Shown here: piece after piece, positions 1 to 9,582 of the stretch
Layout of the letters: the number at the start of each line of letters is the position of its first letter
How positions within the stretch are numbered: position 1 is the stretch's first letter
DNA from: Cupriavidus basilensis OR16
GTDB taxonomy: Bacteria > Pseudomonadota > Gammaproteobacteria > Burkholderiales > Burkholderiaceae
Assembly (NCBI RefSeq): GCF_000243095.1
Contig: NZ_AHJE01000102.1
Location: 1 to 64,000 of the forward strand
DNA: 64,000 nucleotides
Reading direction: 5' to 3'
Notes under the pieces: model-generated
Told to the model about the DNA's origin: nothing
Seen by the model: only the letters and a program-made list of their open reading frames with translations
Databases searched by the model: none
Made by a program: the position numbers and the translations under genes

Positions 1-1
1 C

Positions 2-691
2 ACGGTGCGCCAGAACGCGGACAACGCCCGACAGGCCAGCGGCCTGGCGGCGAACGCTTCCGAGATCGCCGTCAAGGGCGGCGAAGTGGTGGGCCGTGTG
101 GTGCAGACCATGGACGACATCAACGGCGCTTCGAAGAAGATCGTCGACATTATCGGCGTGATCGAAGGCATTGCGTTCCAGACCAATATCCTGGCACTGA
201 ACGCGGCGGTGGAAGCCGCGCGCGCCGGCGAACAAGGCAGGGGCTTCGCGGTGGTGGCGGGCGAGGTACGCGGGCTGGCACAGCGCAGCGCGAACGCAGC
301 CAAGGAAATCAAGGGCCTGATCGGCGACACGGTGGCGCGGGTGGACAACGGCTCGGCGCTGGTGGGCCAGGCCGGGCTGACCATGGGCGAGATCGTGCAA
401 GCGGTCAAGCGCGTGACGGACATCATGGGCGAGATCAGCTCGGCGTCCGCCGAGCAGAGCTCTGGCATCGAGCAGGTCAACAAGGCCGTGGCGCAAATGG
501 ACGAGGTAACGCAACAGAACGCGGCACTGGTGGAGCAGGCCGCTGCCGCGGCCGGCTCGCTGGAAGATCAGGCCGGTCGCCTGCGCGATGCGGTGGCGAC
601 CTTCCGCGTCAGCTTGCGTCCCGAAGCACGGCCAGTGCGCGCCCGCCAGGACGACGCGCAGCGCGGCGCGCGGCAACTGGCGCGTGCCTGA
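2..691 (+). CDS. Methyl-accepting chemotaxis protein, C-terminal part (cut by window start)
   Basis: This is the cytoplasmic signalling half of a chemoreceptor; the sensor, membrane segments and HAMP domain lie before the window. The frame is open from base 2, so the GTG at base 5 is not the true start. It contains the hairpin tip with the invariant stretch around [20 protein letters not shown], where receptors contact CheA and CheW, flanked by heptad-repeat methylation helices. It is almost the same protein as the signalling domain of the next gene, differing at roughly a dozen positions. Unlike that gene, it ends in RQLARA and has no Trp-x-x-Phe tail for CheR/CheB docking. It is probably a tandem duplicate of the downstream receptor. 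Confidence 0.93.
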   Translation, partial: TVRQNADNARQASGLAANASEIAVKGGEVVGRVVQTMDDINGASKKIVDIIGVIEGIAFQTNILALNAAVEAARAGEQGRGFAVVAGEVRGLAQRSANAAKEIKGLIGDTVARVDNGSALVGQAGLTMGEIVQAVKRVTDIMGEISSASAEQSSGIEQVNKAVAQMDEVTQQNAALVEQAAAAAGSLEDQAGRLRDAVATFRVSLRPEARPVRARQDDAQRGARQLARA

Positions 692-847
692 GCAGGGAAA
701 GTGAAAAGGCAGTGCTGAGGCAATCAGCCCGAAAGCGTGTTCTAGAAGAAAGAGAAGTAGCGCCTGTCGTGCGCACCGCCGGCAACTCGCCAGCAGCGGA
801 CAGATGAGGCCCCCGGTCAAGTCATTCAGAAAAAAGAGGTAGTCTGC

Positions 848-2653
848 ATGCAATGGTTCAATCAGCTCCGCGTCACGACCAAGCTGGTCGTTGGCTTTCT
901 GGTCGTGTCGCTTATCGGCTCGGTGATGGGTCTGCTGGGCGTCGTCAATATGGGACGCATGACGGACTGGACCAGCCGGATTTACAACGACGACCTGCAG
1001 GCGCTCAAGGCGGTGCAGAGCGGCAACATCGACCTGCTCTATTCCAGCCGCGCCCAGATTGCGCTGCTGTCGGCATCGACCATGGGCGAGCGTGCCGGCG
1101 AGAAGGAAGAGATCGATAAATCGCTGGTCCGTCTGGACGAGAGCATGAAGCGCGCGCGCCCGGCGTTCGGCCAGCCCGAGGGAATGGCGCTCGTCAAGCA
1201 ATTCGATACCCTGCTGCCGGCCTACCGGGAACGCCTGGCCAAGTATGTAGCGCTCGTCGGCAAGCAGCCGCTCGATACCTCGCAGTTCGAGAGCCAGGTC
1301 TTCACCGAAAGCGCCGATCTGGTCAAGGATAGCCGCGCGCTCGAAGACGTGATGGCAAAGATGGTCACGCGCCGCGACAATCGCGCACTGGCCAATATGG
1401 ATGAAGCACGCGGTGTCTACGAGAGCACGCGCCTGTGGATGCTGGGCCTGGTGCTGGGCGGCCTGGCCGTCTCCGTGCTGCTGGGCGCCTTCCTGGCCCG
1501 TACGCTGTCGCGCCAGCTGGGCGGCGAGCCGGCCTATGCGGCGGCCATCGCCTCGCGTATCTCCGAGGGCGACTTCTCTGCCGACGTGAAGCTGCGTGCG
1601 GGCGACAAGGACAGCCTGCTGCACGCCATGAAGCTGATGCAGCAGCAACTCTCGGCCATGGTGCGCGACTTCAAGGATTCCGCCGAATCGATCGCCTCTG
1701 CCTCGCGTGAGATCGCTGCGGGCAACAGCGACCTGTCGCAACGTACCGAACAGCAGGCGGCGTCGCTGGAGGAAACCGCGTCCAGCATGGAAGAGCTGAC
1801 CAGCACGGTGCGCCAGAACGCGGACAACGCGCGCCAGGCCAGCGGCCTGGCGGCCAACGCCTCCGAGACCGCGCTCAAGGGTGGCGAAGTGGTGGGCCGC
1901 GTGGTGAAGACCATGGATGAGATTAACGATGCATCCAAGAAGATCGTCGACATTATCGGTGTGATCGAAGGCATTGCGTTCCAGACCAATATCCTGGCAC
2001 TGAACGCGGCAGTGGAAGCCGCGCGTGCTGGCGAGCAAGGGCGCGGCTTCGCGGTGGTGGCGGGCGAGGTGCGCAGCCTGGCGCAGCGCAGCGCGAACGC
2101 GGCCAAGGAAATCAAGGGCCTGATCGGCGACACGGTGGCACGGGTGGACAACGGCTCGGCGCTGGTGGGCCAGGCCGGGCACACCATGGGCGAGATCGTG
2201 CAGGCGGTCAAGCGCGTGACGGACATCATGGGCGAGATCAGCGCGGCCTCCGCCGAGCAGAGCTCGGGCATCGAGCAGGTCAATAGGGCCGTGGCGCAAA
2301 TGGACGAGGTGACGCAGCAAAACGCGGCGCTGGTCGAGGAGGCCGCTGCGGCTGCCGGTTCGCTGGAAGACCAGGCTACGCGCCTGCAAACCTCGGTGGC
2401 AGGCTACCGCCTGGCTGGAACGGATGCCTTTGCCGGCTCCCGCGTGGAAGCGCCGCGGCCCAAGGTGATCGCGGCGTCCAAGCCCAAGCGCAAGGAGCCG
2501 TCGGCACCCGCCGCCCGCGACGACGAGGCCGGCCACGCCGAGGCAGCACCGGCAGAAACGGCCGAGCGCGAAGCCCCTGCGCCCGCCGTGGCACGCGCGC
2601 CCCGTCCCGCAGCGCTAGCGACCTCCGACAGCGGCGACTGGAGCGCCTTCTGA
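848..2653 (+). CDS. Methyl-accepting chemotaxis protein, full length
   Basis: This is a 601-residue transmembrane chemoreceptor. A membrane segment at about residues 13-33 is followed by a periplasmic four-helix-bundle-type sensor (about 34-193). A second membrane segment (about 194-216), a HAMP domain and a long coiled-coil signalling domain with the conserved [18 protein letters not shown] tip complete the layout. The tail is an Ala/Pro-rich linker ending in DWSAF, which matches the W-x-x-F pentapeptide used by Tar/Tsr-type receptors to tether CheR and CheB. The ligand cannot be read from the sequence. The gene sits just before the flagellar master regulator and the chemotaxis operon, so it probably feeds the CheA encoded downstream. 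The start follows an AAAAGAGG ribosome site. Confidence 0.95.
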   Translation: MQWFNQLRVTTKLVVGFLVVSLIGSVMGLLGVVNMGRMTDWTSRIYNDDLQALKAVQSGNIDLLYSSRAQIALLSASTMGERAGEKEEIDKSLVRLDESMKRARPAFGQPEGMALVKQFDTLLPAYRERLAKYVALVGKQPLDTSQFESQVFTESADLVKDSRALEDVMAKMVTRRDNRALANMDEARGVYESTRLWMLGLVLGGLAVSVLLGAFLARTLSRQLGGEPAYAAAIASRISEGDFSADVKLRAGDKDSLLHAMKLMQQQLSAMVRDFKDSAESIASASREIAAGNSDLSQRTEQQAASLEETASSMEELTSTVRQNADNARQASGLAANASETALKGGEVVGRVVKTMDEINDASKKIVDIIGVIEGIAFQTNILALNAAVEAARAGEQGRGFAVVAGEVRSLAQRSANAAKEIKGLIGDTVARVDNGSALVGQAGHTMGEIVQAVKRVTDIMGEISAASAEQSSGIEQVNRAVAQMDEVTQQNAALVEEAAAAAGSLEDQATRLQTSVAGYRLAGTDAFAGSRVEAPRPKVIAASKPKRKEPSAPAARDDEAGHAEAAPAETAEREAPAPAVARAPRPAALATSDSGDWSAF

Positions 2654-2707
2654 CGGCATGCAAGCGAGGGACTCCCGCCGTAAGCGTCATAGCCAGAACT
2701 GCACATC

Positions 2708-3442
2708 ATGAATACCGAAATCACCCTGGCGCTGCCCGAAGAAGCTGCGGCCAAACTACGCGCCGAGTTCGAGCACTTCGTCAATGTCTCCACGGGGCTG
2801 GACAACGAGTTCACGCCGCCGGGCTTTGATGACTTCCTGCGTGCGCGCCTGCTGCACCATGACGGCCCGCTGACTGAGCGTGCCGTCACGCGGCTGCTTT
2901 CGGGCGGGGAGTACGCCTGGGCCAAGCGCGTGTTCAACAAGCAGCTGCCCAACGCCATGGCAACGCTGATGCGCGACGCGCAGCGCTATGGCTACGGCCT
3001 GGCGGTCCGCCACGAATGGACCCCCCAGGAGCGCCTTGCGCACGCCCGTGACTGGTCCCGTCAGATCCTGGAGGACGCCGGGGCCGACCTGGCTTTCATC
3101 GATCCCCTGGCATCCCAGCTGGCCACCTCGGCGGTGGATATCCGCACGCTCGAGGAGCAGATGCAGACACCGGCGTGGCGCGTGGCCGAGAGCCTGCGCC
3201 GCCGGGTCTACGACGTCATGTACATGGTGCAGACAGAGCGCACGGCGGGCACGGCACGCTCGCGGCTGGGCGAGCTGCGTGCATTGCTGGGGCTATCGAT
3301 GGACTACGGCACGGTGAGTGCCGAGGAAGCCGCACGCGTGATGGAGCAGGTGGAGCAAACCTGCCCGCATCTGTTCCGCGAAGAGCCAGACGACCTGTTC
3401 GCACGGGTGGCTGCATGGCTGCGCCGGGTCCTAGTGCTCTGA
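2708..3442 (+). CDS. Protein of unknown function between chemoreceptor and flhDC
   Basis: I do not recognise this 244-residue protein. It is soluble, with no signal peptide or membrane segment, and is rich in charged residues and predicted helix. It has few cysteines and no obvious catalytic motif or P-loop. Its codon use and GC content match the neighbours, which argues for a real gene. It starts 54 bp after the chemoreceptor stop on the same strand and ends before the long flhDC regulatory region, so it may be co-transcribed with the receptor. A link to chemotaxis or motility is inferred only from position. Confidence 0.7.
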   Translation: MNTEITLALPEEAAAKLRAEFEHFVNVSTGLDNEFTPPGFDDFLRARLLHHDGPLTERAVTRLLSGGEYAWAKRVFNKQLPNAMATLMRDAQRYGYGLAVRHEWTPQERLAHARDWSRQILEDAGADLAFIDPLASQLATSAVDIRTLEEQMQTPAWRVAESLRRRVYDVMYMVQTERTAGTARSRLGELRALLGLSMDYGTVSAEEAARVMEQVEQTCPHLFREEPDDLFARVAAWLRRVLVL

Positions 3443-3851
3443 CGCCGGCTCGTCAATAGAGGAATGCGACTAGTGCGCTCCCTGGCGAAGTGATCCAAAA
3501 GCAATTTTAGATCTTTTCCTCTGTTACATACGCGTAACAGTTTTGATGCAAATCACATGACAAGGAGGTGACTTGTTACAAACTTCGAATCCCATGTATG
3601 TTTCATGCGACATAGCTCTATCCCAACGTAAGAGGGGATTGGCAGTCTGGTCTAATTGCCGATATAACTCTGTCAGTCGCACTTACACTCTGTAACATCT
3701 GTAACGTTTCAGAAAAGTCTGACCAAGCGCAGTTCCTTAGTTGTATGCAGTACCCGTCGAACACGCACTCAAACGATCTGGTCGCCTTCAGCCTTCGGCT
3801 GCGGGTAAGCGCCGGACAAGCGGTCGAAGGGTTTTTGGTAGCGGGGAAAAA
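3443..3851 (+). promoter_or_regulatory. Long upstream region of flhDC with repeated TGTTAC/GTAACA motifs
   Basis: This 409-bp region is AT-richer than its surroundings and has no convincing gene. It holds a perfect inverted repeat CTGTTAC-N6-GTAACAG at 3521-3540, another TGTTAC at 3574-3579, and GTAACA at 3692-3697 followed by GTAACG at 3701-3706. Such spaced half-sites are typical of a transcription factor that binds several times. flhDC promoters in other bacteria integrate many regulators, so the location fits. Which protein binds is unknown. Confidence 0.5.
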
Positions 3852-4169
3852 TTGGAAAGCAGTGAAGTTCTCCAGGAGATCAGGGAGGTCAATCTCGCCT
3901 ATCTGCTGCTCGCGCAACGCCTGGTGCGCGAAAACCATCTGGAAGCCATGTTCCGGCTTGGCGTCAGCAAGGAAATTGCCGACATTCTCGCCAAGTTGAC
4001 GCCGGCCCAGCTTGTCAAACTGGCAGCATCAAACATGGTCCTATGCCGTTTTCGGTTCGACGACCACGCCTTGCTGTCTACACTCACCCATACGGCCAAG
4101 AGCCATGATATGCAGCAGATCCATGCTGCGATCCTGCTCGCACGGCAGCCCGTGGAGTCGCTCAATTGA
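3852..4169 (+). CDS. flhD: Flagellar transcriptional regulator FlhD
   Basis: FlhD partners with FlhC in the FlhD4C2 complex that switches on class 2 flagellar operons. The 105-residue product matches the family length and pattern ([41 protein letters not shown]). I place the start at TTG 3852, preceded by GGGGAAAA at ribosome-site distance, because the in-frame extension back to 3741 has no similarity to FlhD. The stop overlaps the flhC start, so the two are translationally coupled, as expected for subunits of one complex. The TTG start suggests translation may be kept low. Confidence 0.93.
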   Translation: MESSEVLQEIREVNLAYLLLAQRLVRENHLEAMFRLGVSKEIADILAKLTPAQLVKLAASNMVLCRFRFDDHALLSTLTHTAKSHDMQQIHAAILLARQPVESLN

Positions 4170-4771
4170 CCGCGCTCCTGCAGGCCCCATCAGCCCGGAG
4201 TACCACGGCCACTCCCGTCCCCAATCGCAAGAGTGTCTTGCAGGATGCCAACCAGACCCAGCTCGCCATTGAGCTGATCGGCCTGGGTGCGCGCCTGCAG
4301 GTGCTCGAAGCCGAGACCACGCTCTCGCGCGATCGCCTGATCCGCCTCTACAAGGAGCTGCGCGGCGCCTCGCCGCCCAAGGGCATGCTCCCCTTCTCGA
4401 CCGACTGGTTCACCACCTGGTTGCCCAACATCCATTCCTCGCTGTTCTTCTCGGCCTATCAGTTCATGGTCCAGCAGGGCGAGACAGTTGGCATCCGCGG
4501 CGTGGTGGCAGCCTATCGGCTCTATCTTGAGCACGTATCGCTGCTCGAAAGCGAAATTGTCTTAAGTTTCACCCGTGCCTGGACGTTAGTACGGTTTTTC
4601 GAGAGCAACATGCTGCAGCTTTCCAGCTGCACCTGCTGCGGCGGGCGCTTCGTTGCGCACGCGTACGAGCCGCATGCGAATTTCGTATGCAGCCTGTGCC
4701 GTCCGCCCTCGCGTGCTGGCAAGGCCAAGAAGCTCTCGAAGGACATCGCACCAGCGCAAGCTGTCGCCTGA
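4166..4771 (+). CDS. flhC: Flagellar transcriptional regulator FlhC
   Basis: FlhC is the main DNA-binding and zinc-carrying subunit of FlhD4C2. The match is clear from [17 protein letters not shown], the [10 protein letters not shown] stretch, AYRLYLE and RAWTLVRF. The zinc site is formed by cysteines in SCTCCGG and VCSLC near the C-terminus. The listed start is a TTG overlapping the flhD stop by four bases. A second TTG, giving [13 protein letters not shown] and a length nearer that of the E. coli protein, is also possible, so the first 20 or so residues are uncertain. It ends 240 bp before motA. Confidence 0.93.
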   Translation: MTALLQAPSARSTTATPVPNRKSVLQDANQTQLAIELIGLGARLQVLEAETTLSRDRLIRLYKELRGASPPKGMLPFSTDWFTTWLPNIHSSLFFSAYQFMVQQGETVGIRGVVAAYRLYLEHVSLLESEIVLSFTRAWTLVRFFESNMLQLSSCTCCGGRFVAHAYEPHANFVCSLCRPPSRAGKAKKLSKDIAPAQAVA

Positions 4772-4798
4772 CTGAAATCCTTGGGTCGATAGGTCACT

Positions 4799-4834
4799 AA
4801 GTCTTCAAGTCTTGCCGTCTTGAGTCGTTAAGTC
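4799..4834 (+). repeat. Regularly spaced (A/G)AGTC motifs upstream of motA
   Basis: The 240-bp gap between flhC and motA (4772-5012) has no gene. It holds AAGTC at 4799, 4807 and 4830 and GAGTC at 4822, spaced 8, 15 and 8 bases apart, with an inverted copy (GACTT) at 4848. This could be a binding array for a regulator of the mot-che operon or simply a low-complexity patch. I see no clear sigma-28 or FlhDC box here. Confidence 0.4.
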
Positions 4835-5012
4835 ATAAGACGGACCAGACTTCAGGACCCACGGCTTTAAGGTCCGAACGTCCCAAGGTCTCAGATTCGA
4901 TGGCAGCCTGCGTGACAGGTGAGCCCAGCCAAGGCAGGCGGTTAATCCGTCTGCCTTGGAGGGGTGACCCTTGTGCATGCCTGACGTGTGTTTTTCTGAC
5001 GGGGAATCAATC

Positions 5013-5876
5013 GTGCTAGTTGTAATTGGCTTTGTTGTCGTGATAGTGGCGGTGCTTGGTGGATACGCCATGACCGGCGGCCATATGGGCGCGCTTTATC
5101 AACCGGCAGAGCTTGTCATCATTGGTGGAGCCGCAATCGGCGCCTTCATCAGCTCCAATAATGGCAAGGCCATCAAGGCCACCATGCGCGTGCTGCCTAC
5201 GCTGTTTCGCAGCAGCAAGTACAGCAAGGCGCTCTACATGGAGGTCATGGCGCTGCTCTACGTCCTGCTGTCCAAGGCCCGCCGCGAAGGCATCCTGTTC
5301 CTCGAGAAGGAAATCGCGGATCCGGCGGCCAGCAGCGTGTTCAGCCAGTATCCGCGCATTCTCGCCGACCCGGGGATGATGGAGTTCCTCACGGACTACC
5401 TGCGCATGATGGTCAACGGCAATATGAACGCCTTCGAGATCGAGACCTTGATGGATCACGAGATCGAGACCTTCCGCCACGAGGCCGAGGTGCCGGCGCA
5501 TGCGCTGACCCGTATCGGCGACGGCCTGCCCGCCTTCGGCATTGTGGCCGCGGTGATGGGCGTGGTGCACGCGCTGGCCTCGGCGGACCTGCCGCCGGCG
5601 GAGCTCGGCGCGCTGATCGCGCACGCCATGGTCGGCACCTTCCTCGGCATCTTGCTCGCCTACGGCTTTGTCTCGCCGCTGGCGGCGCGGGTCGAGCACC
5701 AGGTGGACGAGACCGTGAAGATGTATGAGTGCATCAAGGTCACGCTGCTGGCTTCGCTCAATGGCTACGCGCCTCTGGTGGCGGTGGAATTCGGCCGCAA
5801 GGTGTTGTACTCGACCGAGCGGCCATCCTTCCTCGAACTGGACGACCACGTTCGCGAAGTCAAGAGCATCACCTGA
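5013..5876 (+). CDS. motA: Flagellar motor stator protein MotA
   Basis: MotA forms, with MotB, the proton-conducting stator that turns the flagellar rotor. The 287-residue product has four membrane segments: two near the N-terminus (LVVIGFVVVIVAVLGGYAM and ELVIIGGAAIGAFI) and two near residues 165-215. A large cytoplasmic loop between them carries the charged residues that touch FliG. I choose GTG 5013, preceded by GGGGAA and giving the standard N-terminus at the first membrane helix, over a TTG at 4971 that would add a polar extension. motB follows after 18 bp. Confidence 0.95.
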   Translation: MLVVIGFVVVIVAVLGGYAMTGGHMGALYQPAELVIIGGAAIGAFISSNNGKAIKATMRVLPTLFRSSKYSKALYMEVMALLYVLLSKARREGILFLEKEIADPAASSVFSQYPRILADPGMMEFLTDYLRMMVNGNMNAFEIETLMDHEIETFRHEAEVPAHALTRIGDGLPAFGIVAAVMGVVHALASADLPPAELGALIAHAMVGTFLGILLAYGFVSPLAARVEHQVDETVKMYECIKVTLLASLNGYAPLVAVEFGRKVLYSTERPSFLELDDHVREVKSIT

Positions 5877-5894
5877 CGAAGAGGAGCGACAGCG

Positions 5895-6917
5895 ATGAGC
5901 AGTGAGCACGGTGCGCACCCCATTGTCGTCAAACGCATCAAGAAGAGCAGCGCCGGGCATCATGGCGGATCGTGGAAGATTGCCTACGCCGACTTCATGA
6001 CCGCAATGATGGCGCTGTTCCTGGTGCTTTGGCTGTTGAAGGCTGCGCAGCCCAAGGACCTGGTGCAGTTGGCGGAATATTTCCGCACGCCGCTGAAAGT
6101 GGCCATTGCGGGGGGCAACAAGAGCAGCCTGTCTTCCAGCGTGATCCCGGGCGGCGGCACGGACGTGACCCGCCAGGATGCGGAAGTCAGGAAGACCCCC
6201 GAGGACGCCACGGAAAAGGCCAGGGAGCGCCAGGAGGGCGAGCGCCTGCGCGCGCTCAAGAAGCGTCTCGAGCAGATCATCGAGAACAACCCGGTGCTGC
6301 GCCAGTTCCGCCCGCAGTTGCTGCTCGATATCACCAGCGAAGGTTTGCGTATCCAGATCCTCGATACGCAGAACCGACCGATGTTCCGCACCGGCAGCGC
6401 CGCGGTCGAGCCGTATATGCGCACCATCCTGCGCGAGATCGGCCCGGTGCTCAACGAATTGCCCAACAAGGTCAGCCTGTCGGGCCATACCGACTCCGCC
6501 AACTATTCCAATGGCGAACGCACATACAGCAACTGGGAGCTGTCCTCGGACCGCTCCAATGCCTCCCGGCGCGAGCTGATTGCCGGTGGCATGAACGAGG
6601 GCAAGGTGCTGCGCGTGATTGGCCTGGCCGCGACCATGCCGCTCGACAAGAAGGACGATCTCGCGCCGGTGAATCGCCGCATCAGCATCGTGGTGCTGAA
6701 CCAGCGCGCGCAGTCCCGGATCGAGGCTGAGAATGCCAGCGCCGCCGAGGTTTCGATAGCAGCAAAGGCCGGTGAAGCCGGCCAGGAAGTGCAGGCAGGC
6801 CTGGCGGCCGCCTCCGCCCCCGCAACCCCAGTCGCGCCGGCCGCTTCGGCCGCCCCGGCCGCGGCTGCGCCGGGCAACGCCGCCGCGGCCCCGGCAAAGC
6901 CGGGCAGTGTTCAATGA
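5895..6917 (+). CDS. motB: Flagellar motor protein MotB
   Basis: MotB anchors the stator to peptidoglycan and carries the proton-binding aspartate. The single membrane helix near residues 28-50 ([18 protein letters not shown]) includes that Asp. The periplasmic OmpA-like domain has the peptidoglycan-binding pattern [10 protein letters not shown] and the Arg-rich NRRISIVVL end. The tail is an Ala/Pro-rich low-complexity stretch beyond the OmpA fold, giving 340 residues. It follows motA closely and precedes cheA by 59 bp, suggesting one mot-che transcript. Confidence 0.95.
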   Translation: MSSEHGAHPIVVKRIKKSSAGHHGGSWKIAYADFMTAMMALFLVLWLLKAAQPKDLVQLAEYFRTPLKVAIAGGNKSSLSSSVIPGGGTDVTRQDAEVRKTPEDATEKARERQEGERLRALKKRLEQIIENNPVLRQFRPQLLLDITSEGLRIQILDTQNRPMFRTGSAAVEPYMRTILREIGPVLNELPNKVSLSGHTDSANYSNGERTYSNWELSSDRSNASRRELIAGGMNEGKVLRVIGLAATMPLDKKDDLAPVNRRISIVVLNQRAQSRIEAENASAAEVSIAAKAGEAGQEVQAGLAAASAPATPVAPAASAAPAAAAPGNAAAAPAKPGSVQ

Positions 6918-6976
6918 AGACCGCCTGCCATGCCGGCAGCGGGCTTCGCAGCAAAATTCAGTGAGCCAGGACGGTT

Positions 6977-8995
6977 ATGTCTGTCGATATCGATATCACG
7001 CAGTTCTACCAGACCTTTTTCGAGGAGGCGGAAGAGCTCCTCGTGGAAATGGAGCAACTGCTGCTCGGGCTGGATCTCGAATCCCCCGATGCGGAAGAGC
7101 TCAATGCGATTTTTCGCGCGGCGCACTCTATCAAGGGCGGTGCGGCCACGTTCGGCTTCGCGGCCCTGACCGAAACCACGCACCTGCTGGAAAACCTGCT
7201 TGACCGCACGCGGCGGCGGGAACTGGCGTTGTCCCGGACCATCATCGACACTTTTCTGGAAACCAAGGACGTGTTGCAAGATCAGCTCAACGCCTACCGT
7301 AGCGGTACGGAACCCGATCCGGAAACGCTGGCGCGTATCTGCGCCGTTCTTCAGCAACTGGCGCTCGAGGCCGCGGGCGGCACGCCGGCAGCGGCGCCGG
7401 CCCCGGCGCCTGCCGCGGTAGCTGCGGCGTGCGCGCCTGCGCCCGCCGGCGGCGGCCTGAAGGTGACGCTAGTCAAGGTGTCGCCATCGGACCAGGCCTT
7501 GTTGCGCGAAGAGCTCGCCAACCTGGGCGAGATCACCGGCCAGAAGGAAGAGGGCGGCGACCTCACCGTGTGGCTGTCGAGCCAGTGCAGCGCCGATGAC
7601 ATCATCGCGGTTTGCTGCTTCGTCGTCGACGGCGACCAGATCGTCGTCGAGGCGGTGGACGGGCCCGCTCCAGATGGAGCGGCTGCGCCGGTAGCGGCGG
7701 CCCCGGCGCCTGCGCCGGTCGCCGCCGCGCCGGCGGCTGCAGCCCCGGCCGCGCCCGCTCCCGCAAAGGAGAAGGCCAAGGCGCAGCCCGCCGCGGCCGC
7801 GCACGCGCAGGAGTCCGGCTCGATCCGGGTCCCCACCGAAAAGGTGGACCAGATCATCAACCTGGTGGGCGAACTGGTCATCACGCAATCGATGCTGGCG
7901 CAGACCGCGTCGGCGCTCGATCCGGTGCTGTTCGACCGCCTGTTCTCCGGCATGGGCCAGCTCGAGCGCAATGCGCGCGACTTGCAGGAAGCGGTGATGT
8001 CGATCCGCATGATGCCGATGGACTACGTGTTCTCGCGCTTCCCGCGCCTGGTGCGCGACCTGGCCGGCAAATTGGGCAAGCAGATCGACCTGGTCACCTT
8101 CGGCAAGGCCACCGAGCTCGACAAGAGCCTGATCGAACGCATCATCGACCCGCTCACCCATCTGGTGCGCAACAGCCTGGACCACGGCATCGAGACACCG
8201 GACTTGCGCGTTGCCGCAGGCAAGGAACCCACCGGCCAGCTGATCCTGTCGGCCCAGCACCACGGTGGCAACATCGTCATTGAAGTGAGCGACGACGGCG
8301 GCGGCCTGCGCCGCGACAAGATTCTCGCCAAGGCGCTGCAGAACGGCCTGCCGGTGTCGGAAAGCATCAGCGACGAGGAAGTCTGGCAGTTGATCTTCGC
8401 GCCGGGCTTCTCCACCGCCGAAGCGGTGACCGACCTGTCCGGCCGCGGCGTGGGCATGGACGTGGTGAAGCGGAACATCCAGGAAATGGGTGGCCACGTC
8501 GAGGTCACCTCGCGTCCCGGCCTGGGCACCACCACCCGCATCGTGCTGCCGCTGACGCTGGCGATCCTCGATGGCATGTCCGTCAAGGTAGGCGCCGAGA
8601 CCTTCATCCTGCCGCTGAACTGCGTGATGGAGTCGCTGCAGCCCAAGCCGGAAGACGTGCACACGGCAGCCAACAACGATCGCGTGATGCATGTGCGCGG
8701 CGAGTACCTGCCGCTGCTGGAGCTGCACCGGGTGTTCAACGTGGACGAAGCGGTGCACGAACCGACCCAGGGCATCGCCGTGATCCTGCAGGCCGAAGGC
8801 AAGCGCTTCGCGCTGCTGGTGGACCAGTTGATTGGCCAGCACCAGGTCGTGCTGAAGAATCTCGAAACCAACTACCGCAAGGTGCCTTGCATTTCCGCCG
8901 CCACCATCCTTGGCGACGGCAGCGTGGCACTGATCGTGGACGTCGGCGCGCTACAGCGCACCGGAGTGCGCCGCCAAGACCCGGCGCTTGCTTAA
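6977..8995 (+). CDS. cheA: Chemotaxis histidine kinase CheA
   Basis: CheA autophosphorylates in response to chemoreceptors and passes phosphate to CheY and CheB. The layout of the 672 residues is complete. An HPt domain carries phospho-His50 in AAHSIKGG. A P2-like response-regulator-binding domain follows, bounded by Ala/Pro linkers (about 130-160 and 235-280). The dimerisation helices start near IRVPTEKVDQIINLVGEL. The ATP-binding domain has an N box (HLVRNSLDHGIE), G1 (DDGGG) and G2 (GRGVGMDVV). A CheW-like coupling domain is at the end. cheW follows after 21 bp. Confidence 0.97.
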   Translation: MSVDIDITQFYQTFFEEAEELLVEMEQLLLGLDLESPDAEELNAIFRAAHSIKGGAATFGFAALTETTHLLENLLDRTRRRELALSRTIIDTFLETKDVLQDQLNAYRSGTEPDPETLARICAVLQQLALEAAGGTPAAAPAPAPAAVAAACAPAPAGGGLKVTLVKVSPSDQALLREELANLGEITGQKEEGGDLTVWLSSQCSADDIIAVCCFVVDGDQIVVEAVDGPAPDGAAAPVAAAPAPAPVAAAPAAAAPAAPAPAKEKAKAQPAAAAHAQESGSIRVPTEKVDQIINLVGELVITQSMLAQTASALDPVLFDRLFSGMGQLERNARDLQEAVMSIRMMPMDYVFSRFPRLVRDLAGKLGKQIDLVTFGKATELDKSLIERIIDPLTHLVRNSLDHGIETPDLRVAAGKEPTGQLILSAQHHGGNIVIEVSDDGGGLRRDKILAKALQNGLPVSESISDEEVWQLIFAPGFSTAEAVTDLSGRGVGMDVVKRNIQEMGGHVEVTSRPGLGTTTRIVLPLTLAILDGMSVKVGAETFILPLNCVMESLQPKPEDVHTAANNDRVMHVRGEYLPLLELHRVFNVDEAVHEPTQGIAVILQAEGKRFALLVDQLIGQHQVVLKNLETNYRKVPCISAATILGDGSVALIVDVGALQRTGVRRQDPALA

Positions 8996-9016
8996 CGCTC
9001 AGGAGAACAAGACATC

Positions 9017-9511
9017 ATGGCCGGCATCGGACACATCGATACCCCCGGGAGCGAGGCTTCGGGGCAGGAGTTCCTGGTTTTCACGCTGGGAAGCGAAGAA
9101 TATGGCATCGACATTCTCAAGGTGCAGGAGATCCGCGGCTACGACGCGGTGACCCGCCTGGCGAATGCGCCTGACTTCATCAAGGGCGTGACCAATCTGC
9201 GCGGCGTGATCGTGCCGATCGTGGACCTGCGCCTGAAGTTCCGCTTGGGCAACGTGCGCTACGACCACCAGACCGTGGTCATCATCCTCAATATCGCCGG
9301 CCGTGTGGTCGGCATCGTGGTGGATGGCGTATCGGACGTGCTGACCCTGACTGGCGAAGCCATCAAGCCGGCGCCGGAGTTCGGCGTGTCGGTCTCCAAC
9401 GATCACCTGACCGGCCTCGGCACTGTCGACGGCCGCATGCTGATCCTGATCGACATCGAGAAGCTGATGACCAGTGCCGAAATGGAACTGGTCGAAGCCG
9501 AACTCGCCTGA
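9017..9511 (+). CDS. cheW: Chemotaxis coupling protein CheW
   Basis: CheW links chemoreceptor tips to CheA in the polar signalling array. The 164-residue protein has one CheW domain with the usual landmarks: [21 protein letters not shown] at the start of the fold, the [13 protein letters not shown] motif, and [12 protein letters not shown]. An AGGAG ribosome site precedes the ATG. The gene lies in the compact cheA-W-R-D-B block, where partners of one complex are made together. Confidence 0.96.
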   Translation: MAGIGHIDTPGSEASGQEFLVFTLGSEEYGIDILKVQEIRGYDAVTRLANAPDFIKGVTNLRGVIVPIVDLRLKFRLGNVRYDHQTVVIILNIAGRVVGIVVDGVSDVLTLTGEAIKPAPEFGVSVSNDHLTGLGTVDGRMLILIDIEKLMTSAEMELVEAELA

Positions 9512-9582
9512 TCCCGACCGGATCCGCCTGAGTTCGCCAAAGCAAGCCCCAGCAAGACCACGGCCAAAAGCCCTCGCAACAC

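Noticed and set aside
3643-3666. GCCGATAT in the flhDC upstream region as a sigma-28 -10
   Set aside because: No -35 match at the right distance, and flhDC is a class 1 operon not expected to use sigma-28.
4798-4821. Sigma-28 promoter before motA (TAAG ... GCCGTCTT)
   Set aside because: The spacer is about four bases too short and the -10 matches only in GCCG.
5016-6914. 632-residue open frame opposite motA/motB
   Set aside because: It lies wholly antisense to two clear genes, has no recognisable domain, and is the kind of long shadow frame common in GC-rich DNA.
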